The translations under genes and the position numbers were made by a program. Below, piece by piece: positions 8,808 through 17,400 of a DNA stretch of 32,388 nt; position 1 is the stretch's first letter, and every line of letters starts with the position of its first letter. The stretch lies in assembly GCA_017554445.1 (NCBI GenBank), contig JAFZIJ010000169.1, forward strand, positions 1 to 32,388, given 5' to 3'. The DNA comes from Victivallales bacterium. GTDB lineage: Bacteria; Verrucomicrobiota; Lentisphaeria; Oligosphaerales; Oligosphaeraceae. The notes beneath the pieces were generated by a model. It made no database searches. It saw only the letters and a list, made by a program, of their open reading frames with translations, and had not been told where the DNA came from.

Positions 8808-9326
8808 ATGCCGAACGTACAGCAAGTTTTGGGAGAAGAAATCCGCCGTCTGGCCAAAAAAGAGGCCCGCGCCGCCATTGAAGATCTAAAAGAACAGATC
8901 TCCGCAATGAAGAAGACTATTTCCGAGCAGGGCAAGCTCCTTAAAGAACTCTCCAAGCTCACCAACAAGACTGCCGCCATCGTTCTGCCGCCGGAAGAAC
9001 CCAAGCAGGAAATTCCCCCGGAAGAAATGAAGGCCGTCCGCGTCTCTCCGGAACGTATAGCCAAATGGCGCAAGAACATCGGTGTCTCCCAGACCCAGTT
9101 TGCCAAACTCCTTGGCGTCAGCCATTTGTCCGTCAATCATTGGGAATCCGGCAAAACAGAACCGCGTGAAGCCCAGAAGCAGCGCATCGTCGAACTTCGC
9201 GACATGGGCAAGCGTGAATTGAAGGCCCTCATCATTGAACGCCTCGGCGAAAAATTCGCGAAGCGTACCGCGAAACGCAATCCCCGCAAATCCGACAACG
9301 AGGAAACCACCGAAGCGGAAAAATAA
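8808..9326 (+). CDS. XRE-type helix-turn-helix regulator with coiled-coil N-terminus
   Basis: The 172-residue protein has a charged heptad-rich helix (about 8-50) that likely forms a dimerising coiled coil, then a Pro/Glu linker (60-75). An HTH domain at about 80-122 follows (VSQTQFAKLLGVSHLSVNHWESG), close to the MqsA/YgiT-type or Cro/C1 fold. The tail is strongly basic then acidic (145-172). It should be a DNA-binding regulator; the target is unknown, but an inverted repeat 31 bp upstream suggests autoregulation. ATG 8808 has AAAGGA five bases before it; the in-frame ATG at 8691 would add 39 hydrophobic residues coming from the AT-rich promoter and was not used. No toxin gene is adjacent, so an antitoxin role is not supported. 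Confidence 0.8.
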   Translation: MPNVQQVLGEEIRRLAKKEARAAIEDLKEQISAMKKTISEQGKLLKELSKLTNKTAAIVLPPEEPKQEIPPEEMKAVRVSPERIAKWRKNIGVSQTQFAKLLGVSHLSVNHWESGKTEPREAQKQRIVELRDMGKRELKALIIERLGEKFAKRTAKRNPRKSDNEETTEAEK

Positions 9327-9370
9327 AATACAGGACAGCCTTCCGCCACGCCCGTGAGCATCTGTGCTAA

Positions 9371-9399
9371 ATGACTTTAGTATAATTATAAGGTATAAT
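9371..9399 (+). promoter_or_regulatory. Sigma70-type promoter of putP
   Basis: ATGACT (9371-9376) and a perfect TATAAT (9394-9399) are separated by 17 bp. A second TATAAT lies at 9381-9386. They stand about 48 bp upstream of the putP start. Confidence 0.55.
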
Positions 9400-9446
9400 T
9401 CAAACACTCCTCCCATGGGCATGATGCGCGGCTTAAGGAGCCATCC

Positions 9447-10901
9447 ATGAATCTCGAATTTATAGTTTTCATCGTTTACCTTATCTGCATGGTCTGCATC
9501 GGCGTCGTCTTCTTCTTCAGAGACAAAGACGGCAGCGAAAAGACATATTTCCTCGGCAACCGCAAGATGGGTGCCTGGGTCGCCGCCCTTTCGGCCGGTG
9601 CCTCGGACATGAGCGCATGGGTCCTCATGGGCCTGCCGACCGCCATCTACAACAAAGGCCTCTCGGAAGTCTGGATCGCCATCGGCCTCGGCCTTGGCTA
9701 CGCCATCAGCTGGCTCGTCGAAGCCCCGCGCCTCCGCCAGTTCTCCATCGTCGCCGGCGACTCCATCACCATCCCGCAGTACCTCACCAACCGCTTCCGC
9801 AGCAAGTCCTACGCTTTGCAGGTCATCTGCGCCATCGTTTTCCTCGTGGCCTACACGATCTATGCCGCTTCCTCCATCAAGGCCTGCGGCATCCTCTTCC
9901 ATAAGGTCATTGGCATCGACACGCTCAGCGCCATGTATCTGGCCGCTGTCATCATCGTCAGCTATACCTTCCTGGGCGGCTTCTCCGCTGTCTGCTGGAC
10001 GGACTTCTTCCAAGGCATGCTGATGCTTGGCGCCATGCTACTCGCCCCGATCTTCGCAGTGTTCATGATTCCAGAAGTGGGGGCCGAGCAAGCCGCGTTA
10101 CCGGAACATTTCTGGAGCATGACCTCCAGCTGGAAGTCCATCGTCTCCGGCCTCGGCTGGGGCCTCGGTTACTTTGGCATGCCGCACATCATCATCCGCT
10201 TCATGTCCATCAAATCACAGAAGGACCTGAAGAAATCCTCCGTCATCGGCATCACCTGGACGGTCATCATTCTTGTTTTCGCCGCAATGATCGGCATCAT
10301 CGGCCGTACGCATCTCGGCCTGCATGAAGACATCGTCAACAACGAACTCGTCTTCGTCAACATGGTCCGCATCATCTTCCCGGCCATCATCTCCGGCCTG
10401 TTGCTTTCAGCCGTTCTCGCTGCCGCCATGAGCACGGCGGACAGCCAGCTCCTTGCCGCCTCCTCCGCTTTCACGAACGATGTTTACAAGCCGATCATCC
10501 GCAAGAACGAATCCACCGCTCCCGAACTTCTCTGGAACGGACGCCTCATCGTTCTCGTCGTCGCGGCCATCGCCCTCATCATCGCCACCAATCCCGAAGC
10601 TGGCTCCATCATGGGCCTCGTCTCCAACGCATGGGGCGTCTTCGGCGCGGCCTTCGGCCCCGCCATCCTGCTCAGCCTCTTCTGGAAACGTTTCAACATG
10701 GCGGGCTGCGTCACCGGCATCCTCGTCGGCGCCGTCGTGGACTGCCTCTATCTTATCTTCTGCTCAAAGACCGGCATCTATGAACTAGTGCCCGGATTCT
10801 TCGTCGGCCTCATCGCCGCCATTGCCGTCGCACTGGTCACTCCCGCACCGTCAGAAGAACTCAACAAGCTGTTCGACGACGCTATCAAATACAACGATTA
10901 A
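9447..10901 (+). CDS. putP: Sodium/proline symporter PutP
   Basis: The 484-residue inner-membrane protein of the sodium:solute symporter family (SSS, TC 2.A.21) matches the length and layout of PutP, with about 12-13 hydrophobic segments. The diagnostic stretch GAWVAALSAGASDMSAWVLMG (starting near residue 46) covers TM2, where PutP binds Na+ and proline. It imports L-proline with Na+. AAGGAG at 9435-9440 precedes ATG 9447 by 6 nt. The gene has its own promoter and a strong terminator, so it is a single-gene unit. Another SSS substrate is possible, but the PutP-like motifs are clear. Confidence 0.92.
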   Translation: MNLEFIVFIVYLICMVCIGVVFFFRDKDGSEKTYFLGNRKMGAWVAALSAGASDMSAWVLMGLPTAIYNKGLSEVWIAIGLGLGYAISWLVEAPRLRQFSIVAGDSITIPQYLTNRFRSKSYALQVICAIVFLVAYTIYAASSIKACGILFHKVIGIDTLSAMYLAAVIIVSYTFLGGFSAVCWTDFFQGMLMLGAMLLAPIFAVFMIPEVGAEQAALPEHFWSMTSSWKSIVSGLGWGLGYFGMPHIIIRFMSIKSQKDLKKSSVIGITWTVIILVFAAMIGIIGRTHLGLHEDIVNNELVFVNMVRIIFPAIISGLLLSAVLAAAMSTADSQLLAASSAFTNDVYKPIIRKNESTAPELLWNGRLIVLVVAAIALIIATNPEAGSIMGLVSNAWGVFGAAFGPAILLSLFWKRFNMAGCVTGILVGAVVDCLYLIFCSKTGIYELVPGFFVGLIAAIAVALVTPAPSEELNKLFDDAIKYND

Positions 10902-10913
10902 GCCCTGAATATC

Positions 10914-10963
10914 GGCAAAAAGACGGAAAAATCCCGTCTTTTTGCCGTCTTTCAGTTTTTTTT
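10914..10963 (+). terminator. Rho-independent terminator of putP
   Basis: A perfect 13-bp stem pairs GGCAAAAAGACGG (10914-10926) with CCGTCTTTTTGCC (10934-10946) across a 7-nt loop. A T8 run follows shortly after. It begins 12 nt after the putP stop. Confidence 0.85.
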
Positions 10964-10976
10964 CGCCTTTTAGCAT

Positions 10977-11023
10977 TTGCAATTGTCTATTCAACGACTA
11001 GATTGAATGAATCTGCCGGCAGA
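10977..11023 (+). promoter_or_regulatory. Promoter and palindrome upstream of the beta-barrel gene
   Basis: TTGCAA (10977-10982) and TAGATT (10999-11004) are spaced 16 bp apart and form a plausible promoter. Just downstream is a perfect 12-bp palindrome, TCTGCCGGCAGA (11012-11023), in the expected 5' untranslated region 39 bp before the start codon. It could be an operator or an RNA stem. Confidence 0.45.
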
Positions 11024-11062
11024 TGCCGGATTGATCAAACCACCAATGGAGGATTTTTAACC

Positions 11063-11782
11063 ATGAAAAAACTGATGTTTAGTCTCTTCGCCGCCATGAT
11101 GCTGATTGGCGTGCAGGCGATGGCGCAGGACGCCACCAACGAAAAGCCCGTCTGGCAACCGTCTGTGGACATTTCTTTCTCCTACGGCTCACGCTACATG
11201 TCTGATGGTAAAATCATCAACCCCGAAAGCATGCTCTTCGGTGACATCAACCTGACGTGGGATTTCAAGGAATTCGGCGGCATCTACCTCGGCACGTGGT
11301 TCGCCAATGACTGGAATGACTACAACCGTGACTCCCGCATTGACTACGAGCCAGAAGAATGGGACTACTGGTTTGGCTACTACTACACGCTGGGCGATGT
11401 TCCCTTCGTTGACAGCTTGACGTTCGACCTCTCCTACACCTACTGGGATTACCCGAAGCGCACGCAGTGGCCGGCCCGCGGCGAAACCGAACGCAAGGTC
11501 GTGCTTGACATCTCCACCGGCGACTTCGCCATCACGGAAGACTTCACCTGGCATCCTGGTATCTATGTCGGCTGGGACCATGAGAACGACGAATGGCAGG
11601 TCAAGCTGTATGCCAAGTCCTCCTACAAGATTCCGGGCGTGGACAATCTGACCTGGAATAACGGCCTCGACCTCTTCTGGTTCAACGGTCGCTGGATGTG
11701 CGGTGGCTATGATGGCGTTAACCATGCCAAGAGAGCCGGTCTGCTGGATGAATACGAGAACGGTTTCTACACCCTCGTCTGA
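11063..11782 (+). CDS. Outer-membrane beta-barrel protein, cut short by an in-frame TGA
   Basis: The ORF encodes a signal peptide (MKKLMFSLFAAMMLIGVQAMA, cleaved near residue 21) and then alternating aromatic strands typical of a small outer-membrane barrel (for example SFSYGSRYMSDGK, GGIYLGTWFANDWNDY, LDLFWFNGRWMCGGY). TGGAGGA precedes ATG 11063. Translation stops at TGA 11780-11782 after 239 codons, but the same frame continues another 56 codons and ends ...GVQLSISF, the terminal Phe signal that BamA recognises in barrel proteins. The simplest reading is a TGG(Trp)-to-TGA nonsense change or a sequencing error. Truncation removes the last strands, so the short product would not insert. Function is unknown. 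Confidence 0.75.
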   Translation: MKKLMFSLFAAMMLIGVQAMAQDATNEKPVWQPSVDISFSYGSRYMSDGKIINPESMLFGDINLTWDFKEFGGIYLGTWFANDWNDYNRDSRIDYEPEEWDYWFGYYYTLGDVPFVDSLTFDLSYTYWDYPKRTQWPARGETERKVVLDISTGDFAITEDFTWHPGIYVGWDHENDEWQVKLYAKSSYKIPGVDNLTWNNGLDLFWFNGRWMCGGYDGVNHAKRAGLLDEYENGFYTLV

Positions 11783-11953
11783 TCCACCGACCTCTCCTAC
11801 GCCATCAACGACTACGTCTCCTTCGGCCCCTTCGCCAAACTGGCTTGGGTTCTCGATCACGACTATCGTGAAACCTGGAAAGGCCCCAACAACCCGAACA
11901 GCGCTGACGGCATGAACACTCTGTGGGGCGTCCAGCTCTCCATCAGCTTCTAA
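11783..11953 (+). pseudogene. In-frame 3' continuation of the interrupted beta-barrel gene
   Basis: Directly after the TGA the same frame reads STDLSYAINDYVSFGPFAKL and ends ...WGVQLSISF followed by TAA at 11951-11953. Alternating hydrophobic/aromatic residues and the C-terminal Phe mark the last beta strands of the barrel. Read through, the protein would be 296 residues. No ribosome site or start codon begins this part on its own. Confidence 0.75.
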
Positions 11954-11981
11954 TCTGAATCTGACAGATTGCTAAATCATC

Positions 11982-12019
11982 AAAGGCGCACGGCATTTAC
12001 GAATGTCGTGCGCCTTTTT
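11982..12019 (+). terminator. Rho-independent terminator of the beta-barrel gene
   Basis: A long stem (AAAGGCGCACG...CATT with AATG...CGTGCGCCTTT, one G-T mismatch) closes a short loop and runs into T5. It begins 28 nt after the TAA at 11953, not after the premature TGA, which supports the longer gene as the original unit. Confidence 0.8.
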
Positions 12020-12043
12020 CAATGTTACCAAAAACAAAGGGAG

Positions 12044-12063
12044 GGTTACGCTCCTGCGTGACC
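12044..12063. repeat. REP-like hairpin
   Basis: GGTTACGC-TCCT-GCGTGACC forms an 8-bp stem with a CTCCT-containing loop region. A related hairpin with the same centre (ACGC...CTCCT...CGCGT) is found at 14378-14397, so this may be a copy of a dispersed palindromic repeat. Confidence 0.4.
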
Positions 12064-12084
12064 ACAACAACACCATATCTCAAC

Positions 12085-13143
12085 ATGTCTCTTCAAGAAA
12101 AAGTCCAAAACGCCCTAGACGCCATCGTCGAACAGGAACTTGAATGCGGCTGCCAAGCCGCGCTTTTCATCGACGGCAAGTTGGAAGTCAGCGCATTCTC
12201 CGGCTGGACCGATTGGTCCCGCACGAAAAAAGTCGACGAAAACACGATTTTTCCAATCTATTCTGCTGGCAAGGCCCCCTGCTCCACAGCTTTTCACCGC
12301 CTCGTCGAACGCGGCATCGTCAACTACGACACCTATGTTCGTGATTTCTGGCCGGAATTCGCCTGCAACGGCAAGGAGGACATGCAAGTCTGGCATATAC
12401 TGTCCTACCGTTGCGGACTTTACATCGTTCCGCCATCCACGGAGGCGGAACAGGCGGACTTCTGGACAATGACAGAGAAAATGGCGGCGGCGCGCCCCGC
12501 CTGCGCCATCGGCACGAAGCAGCAATACCATCCCGTCACCTACGGCTGGCTGGTCGGTGGCATGATCTGCCATCTGCTTGGACGCAAGAACTTTCCGCAG
12601 ATTTTCCATGAACTCGTTGCTTCCCCCGCCAACATGGATCGTTACTATTACAGCGCAGGCGATGAAGAAGCCACCAATGCGGCATATCTTGTCACCGCGA
12701 AGGACGGCAGCAACTATGACAAGATGGGTCTCGAATGGATGAACAAGCCGCTCTTCCGCCGTTGCTGCAATCCCGCCTCCTGCGCGATGTCCAACGCGCT
12801 TTCCATTGCCCGCCACTACGCGGCATTGGACACAGGGCTCCTTCTCCATCACGACACCATCGCCAACGCCGCCAAACCGTTGCGCAGCCCTGACGATCCA
12901 TTTGAAATGGTGCAGGGCAATTGGGCTCTATTTGGTCTCGGCTACATGCTGTCCGGCCCTGTCGATGATGTCAGCCGCATCATCGGCCATAGCGGATGGA
13001 GCGGTTCGCAGGGCCTTCTCGACCGCAAACGTCACTATGCCATCGGTTTCACACGCAATGTCTTCGCTAATCCAAACGCCTCATTGGACGCTTTCTACAA
13101 AACGATCGGTTTCGTTGACCGCGACTGGCCGAAAAAAGCTTAA
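12085..13143 (+). CDS. Serine beta-lactamase-fold hydrolase (class C/penicillin-binding-like)
   Basis: The 352-residue protein has the three marks of the serine beta-lactamase/DD-peptidase/esterase fold: S60-A-G-K63 (S-x-x-K, in IYSAGKAPCS), Y153 in HPVTYGWLVGG in place of the Y-x-N motif, and H302-S-G304 (IIGHSGWSG) in place of K-T-G. No signal peptide is seen, so it is probably a cytoplasmic esterase or amidase, not an antibiotic-resistance enzyme. ATG 12085 was chosen because the helix MSLQEKVQNALDAI starts the fold; the upstream ATG at 12022 lies against the preceding terminator and reads through a repeat hairpin. The ribosome site is weak. The substrate is unknown. Confidence 0.82.
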   Translation: MSLQEKVQNALDAIVEQELECGCQAALFIDGKLEVSAFSGWTDWSRTKKVDENTIFPIYSAGKAPCSTAFHRLVERGIVNYDTYVRDFWPEFACNGKEDMQVWHILSYRCGLYIVPPSTEAEQADFWTMTEKMAAARPACAIGTKQQYHPVTYGWLVGGMICHLLGRKNFPQIFHELVASPANMDRYYYSAGDEEATNAAYLVTAKDGSNYDKMGLEWMNKPLFRRCCNPASCAMSNALSIARHYAALDTGLLLHHDTIANAAKPLRSPDDPFEMVQGNWALFGLGYMLSGPVDDVSRIIGHSGWSGSQGLLDRKRHYAIGFTRNVFANPNASLDAFYKTIGFVDRDWPKKA

Positions 13144-13230
13144 AGCCAAAAACTAAAAGCGAAAACTATTTTTCTACAACTATCGTCCGTTTCTTTTCAA
13201 ATCCTCGAATCTAAACCAATATTTGTATTT

Positions 13231-13307
13231 GCTTTAGGCTTTAGACTTTTAGCTATAAAACCTTGTATTAGCTTTAAGCTTTTAGCTTTAAGCTTTTAGC
13301 TATAAAA
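13231..13307. repeat. Tandem AGCTTTW heptamer / 14-bp repeat before azlC
   Basis: Two perfect copies of the 14-mer AGCTTTAAGCTTTT occupy 13270-13283 and 13284-13297, each made of two 7-mers. Both this array and a degenerate one upstream (13231-13250) end in AGCTATAAAA (13251-13260, 13298-13307). The array runs to within 3 bp of the azlC start codon, leaving no Shine-Dalgarno site. The rest of the gap (13144-13230) is AT-rich without a gene. Confidence 0.7.
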
Positions 13308-13309
13308 TC

Positions 13310-14035
13310 ATGAAATTCACGAAAACAGTCGCTATCGCCTCTTGGAAAGCATCGATACCCGTCATGCTGGGCTATCTTGTGATGGGCTTCGCAGGCGGCG
13401 TTTTGCTGGCCAAAGAAACCGGTCTTGGTGCTTTCTGGGCCTTTTTCACCAGTGCCACCGCCGTTTCTGGCACGTTGCAATTTCTCCTCGTCGATATGCT
13501 CAAAAATCACACGGCGCTGTTCACGATTGCCATTCTTACATTGAGCATCAATATTCGCTATGCGCTCTACGGATTGCCGCTCATCAATCGCTGGCGGCAT
13601 ATTCCCATCCTGCTAAAACTCTACATGATTCTCACGCTGACGGATGAGACGTTCGCTCTGGAAGTCGCCGACAACCATCCGGACGGCGAAGACTCCATGA
13701 CCTATTGTTTTCTCATCTCCATGTTCGACCATCTCTACTGGATTATAGGCGTCGTCGCAGGAAATGTCGCGGGACAACTTATCTCCTTCAACGCCAAAGG
13801 GATCGACTTCGCCATGACGGCGTTGTTCATCGTCATCCTTCTGGATCAGCTCCAAACAAAGGCCAATCGCATACCGGCCTTGATCGGACTGTGCAGCGCC
13901 ATCGTCGGCCTGCTCGTCTATCCCGCCAACATGCTGATACCGTCCATCATCGTCGGTCTGATCGCCCTGCTGGCTCTGCGCAGCCGTCTGGAAAACATGT
14001 CCGCCGCAACGACAGGAGACGCCGACCATGCCTGA
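13310..14035 (+). CDS. azlC: AzlC family branched-chain amino acid exporter, large subunit
   Basis: The 241-residue membrane protein fits AzlC in length and in its opening (ASWKASIPVMLGYLVMGFAGG, residues about 10-30, with the family's GY-x3-G-x-AxG pattern). It has several hydrophobic helices. With AzlD it exports branched-chain amino acids or toxic analogues such as 4-azaleucine. The stop overlaps the azlD start by 8 bp, so translation is coupled. ATG 13310 follows a tandem repeat and has no visible ribosome site, which is odd for an operon's first gene. Assignment is firm. Confidence 0.9.
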   Translation: MKFTKTVAIASWKASIPVMLGYLVMGFAGGVLLAKETGLGAFWAFFTSATAVSGTLQFLLVDMLKNHTALFTIAILTLSINIRYALYGLPLINRWRHIPILLKLYMILTLTDETFALEVADNHPDGEDSMTYCFLISMFDHLYWIIGVVAGNVAGQLISFNAKGIDFAMTALFIVILLDQLQTKANRIPALIGLCSAIVGLLVYPANMLIPSIIVGLIALLALRSRLENMSAATTGDADHA

Positions 14036-14366
14036 GCTCCCCCTTTCATACGTTTGGCCGGCGGTAATCGTCATGTTTCTCGTGACTTACAGCATCCGTG
14101 GCTTCGTTTTCGCCGCCTTCGGCGGCAGCAAGAAGCCGCCGAAAGTCATCCTCTATCTCGGTTCCGTCATCAGCCCCGCCGTCATCTGCATGCTCGTTGT
14201 CTATTGTTTCCGCAATACCAAACTGCTTGCACATCCGCATGGACTGCCTGAACTGATTGCCACCATCGTCTGCGTCGCCCTCCATTTATGGCGACGCAAC
14301 CCGTTGCTCAGCATCATCATATCAACCATTGTCTATATGGTCATGCTGCAATTTATTTTTGCGTGA
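14028..14366 (+). CDS. azlD: AzlD family branched-chain amino acid exporter, small subunit
   Basis: The 112-residue, four-helix membrane protein matches AzlD (VTYSIRGFVF, then LYLGSVISPAVICMLVVY, and a final helix after LHLWRRNPLLSI). It forms the exporter with AzlC, whose gene overlaps it by 8 bp. Its length is typical for the family. Confidence 0.9.
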   Translation: MPELPLSYVWPAVIVMFLVTYSIRGFVFAAFGGSKKPPKVILYLGSVISPAVICMLVVYCFRNTKLLAHPHGLPELIATIVCVALHLWRRNPLLSIIISTIVYMVMLQFIFA

Positions 14367-14376
14367 TGAGAAAAGC

Positions 14377-14457
14377 AGGACGCGCTCCTACGCGTCCGAA
14401 AATGTGGGAGAGACGCATTCCCACGCGTCAGCTCAAGTGGGGGAGCGTGAGCTTCCC
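14377..14457. repeat. Cluster of three small hairpins (REP-like)
   Basis: Between the convergent azlD and DUF4091 genes lie GGACGCG-CTCCTA-CGCGTCC (14378-14397), GTGGGA-N9-TCCCAC (14404-14424) and an imperfect GGGGGAGC-GTGA-GCTTCCC hairpin (about 14440-14457). None has a clear T-run. They may end transcription in both directions or be a REP/BIME-type repeat. Confidence 0.45.
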
Positions 14458-14464
14458 ATATTAT

Positions 14465-17400
14465 TCAACGGATCGTGAAGATCTTCTTCTCCGCATGTCC
14501 CAAAACGCGTTTCGTCCTCACGTCCCGCAATTCAGCACAGATTTCGTCCAACGGCAGGAAGGCACCTTCCGCCAGTTTTATTAACGCTAAATTGTCTTTT
14601 TCCTTTAATTTGACGACTGTCTTCCTGTCGGGATTCGATTTCGCCCAGACGGTCATTTCCAGTTCCTGGCCGTCCTCCGCGCCATATTGCATGTGCCCAA
14701 AGCACCGCCAGTGCCATCTGTTGGTAAACGGCCAATTCGATTCCAACGACATTACGTCCGGAACGGTTTTCTGCTGCATCCGTTTGGCCAGTATATTGCC
14801 GTCTTTATCCTTCAGCAACACGAAGACTTGCAACTCACCGCCCTGCTTCAGTTGCACCTTCTGCTCAAATGGTTTTAAATCCACCAGCGGACCATCCATT
14901 TTTCCGGACAATTGAATTCCCGAATACGTCACAGTCCCTCGGTCAATAGTCTGTCCTTTTGCAACGAGCTTGTAATCAATGCACAGCGATAAATTTTCAT
15001 ATGGTTTGTCGTCACGAAGATAAACCGTCATGCTGCTATTTCCGGGCTTCACGCCATCAAGACTGATTCCCGCCAGCAATGTGCTTCCAAAACTCGCTTC
15101 GCCAAAACGGCGCGGCTCGCCGAAACGCTCGCCAGTCGGTGACCAACAGATCAATTCAAACACTTCCAGCGGACGGCGTTCGCGACAGACGTTGAAGCCA
15201 AACAGCCGCCCCTTGATTTTCAAATCCGCCAGCGGAATCGCCATTTCCACCGTCCAACGGTCATCGCCACGGCTCGCAGCCGTCTTCAACGCCGGCTGCC
15301 ACAATCCCTTCGAACCGCCTGTGTAATAATATCCTAAGCTGTTGACGCAGACTTGATAATAATCCTGTTCAAGATAATCGGAATCAATGAACACCTCCAC
15401 GCAATCATCACTATAGACCGCCCCTTGATTCTCGCGCACATTCGCGATAATATTGCCCATGAGTTTCTCTTCGCATTCCACGGCGACATACAGATTAACG
15501 CCGTCCGTCGTCACCCACGCCTTCGTCTCCGCCGTCGGCTTGCCGCCGTCGATCAAAGAGAAATTGCCCATGATGCCCGCCGTCTTCCAGCAGTCGTCGT
15601 CAAGCTTGCCGTCCAAAACAGGAGCGGATTTGCAATTCGCCACCGTCACCTGATGTTTTTTCTTGATATAAAAGCCCTTGCCTCCCGAAAGACTTGAATT
15701 GTCGTTCTTTAACTGACAGCTCAAAACAGCCGTCTTTCCACCTTGCGTCTTTTCCGCCAGACCAAGTAGCTCTTCTATCTGTCCCGCAATGATTTCCCGC
15801 GCTCTGTCATAGTCTTCAAGCTCCCAGCCTGTTCTCAGATTCAGAAAGTTCATGAACTGGCCTTTGCCATCTTCCCGCCTGTCCGGCAGACTATCAAAGT
15901 GCGCCTCGTTCCGCACGGCAGGCCTGTATTGGATGCTCTCCAATATCGCATTCAAAACGCTTTCCGCATAATCCGCCTTCTCGCCCGGATGCTCTTTGAT
16001 CAACTGCCGCAAATACTTAATATATTTATAATCGTCAATACCTTCCCGCGAACTGACCAGTCCGATGCCCGGACCGCCTTTGATTTTCCCTTCGCCCGGA
16101 TAATAGTTTGTCGTGTCGCCCAATGGCGAATCAAAATCGTTGAACGGACTTCCATGGAAGCTTCTGAATGCCCAATTGAAGACGCCGTCCGCACCGCTTC
16201 GAACTTGGAAAAATCCTGCTACGTAACGACTTGTGACAGGGCGATAGCTCTCCACATCGCAGTTGTAAAGCATCGCCAACCGCCCTTCTTTCTTCAATTT
16301 CGCCATGACTTCTGGCGTTCCGACGGCGCCATTGTAATTCCAAACATCCGCATATGGCCCCGCCACATTGTGGAAATAGGCGTCGCCCGGACCATCCTGT
16401 TCCGTGCGCAAACCGGGCACCTGTTTCAGTGATTTCAGCAGATTGACATTCTCGTCCATCGCCGCCTTGCCACGCCATGCGGGTTCATCGACCGGCTGCA
16501 CGATCAGTTCCGCCCAGCCGCGATTTTTCACTTCCTCCAACATGGCCTTCCAAAACGCCTGATGAGCCGTAAAGAACTCATCCTGAGTCATTTTCAACCC
16601 TTGCTTTCGGGCGAATGTCACGCCTGGATCCGCCAACAAAATGATTGGGCATGGATAACCGTGCCGTTTATACGCCTCCATTACCGCCACAAACGCGTCA
16701 TCGTCCTTCCATGACAAAATGGCTTTCCCATTTTCATAACGGCAGTTATCGACGTTTGGCGAAATACACAGCCCAAGCGATGTCATGCCAAGGCTCCGCA
16801 TATACGCCAAGTCACTGTCAATCAACGCGATATTGCCTGGATGCGTGTAGTATTCGCCAAAGAACTGCGTCTTCTCATCCGGCAGGACGAATCCACGGAC
16901 GCGGATTTCCACGGGAATCGACGTCTTCACGCCGTCCAAATCCAACACCGCCATACCTTTATATAATCCCGCCTTCGCATCTTTCGGGACGGCGACATCC
17001 AGCCAGAAGGAACGCGTCGTCCCGTTTTTGATCTGCAGCGTCTGCTCGCCGTCCAAAATCATCGGAATGTTTGCGTAATACGATTTCGACTGATACATCG
17101 GCCGTTTGTTCATGCAACGGATGGTGCTGACGGAAAACGCGTCCGCCGGGATCGTCCCACCGTTATCACTTTCCAAAGCTTTTGGGAATGAAATCGTTAC
17201 AGCATTCAAATCCTTCAACGCATGGATGGAAAGCGTCATCGGCTCCGTCTCGCCCGGACACGCCGTCGCTTTCAACACGACCGCCGCAGTCTCTTCTGGA
17301 TATGGCTTTCTGTTCGGAAACACATGCTTCATCCAATGAAGTTGGAACAATTGCGCCCCCATCGCATTTTCCTCCTCCGTCACGTCACGACCAATGGAGG

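Noticed and set aside
8886..10013. Long minus-strand open frame (375 codons) opposite the XRE gene and putP
   Set aside because: It is antisense to two well-supported genes, has Asp/Glu/Gly-rich composition from GC-rich third positions, and matches no family.
11780..11782. Selenocysteine or recoded UGA in the beta-barrel gene
   Set aside because: TGA serves as a normal stop in azlC, azlD, the DUF4091 gene and others here. No SECIS-like hairpin follows the codon, and selenocysteine is unlikely in a barrel strand.
11189..11860. Minus-strand frame of 223 codons opposite the beta-barrel gene
   Set aside because: Val/Glu/Gly-rich antisense of a gene with a clear signal peptide, ribosome site and terminator.
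13231..13307. CRISPR array
   Set aside because: Units are 7-14 bp with no spacers, and no cas gene is present; the same holds for the arrays at 23691-23779.
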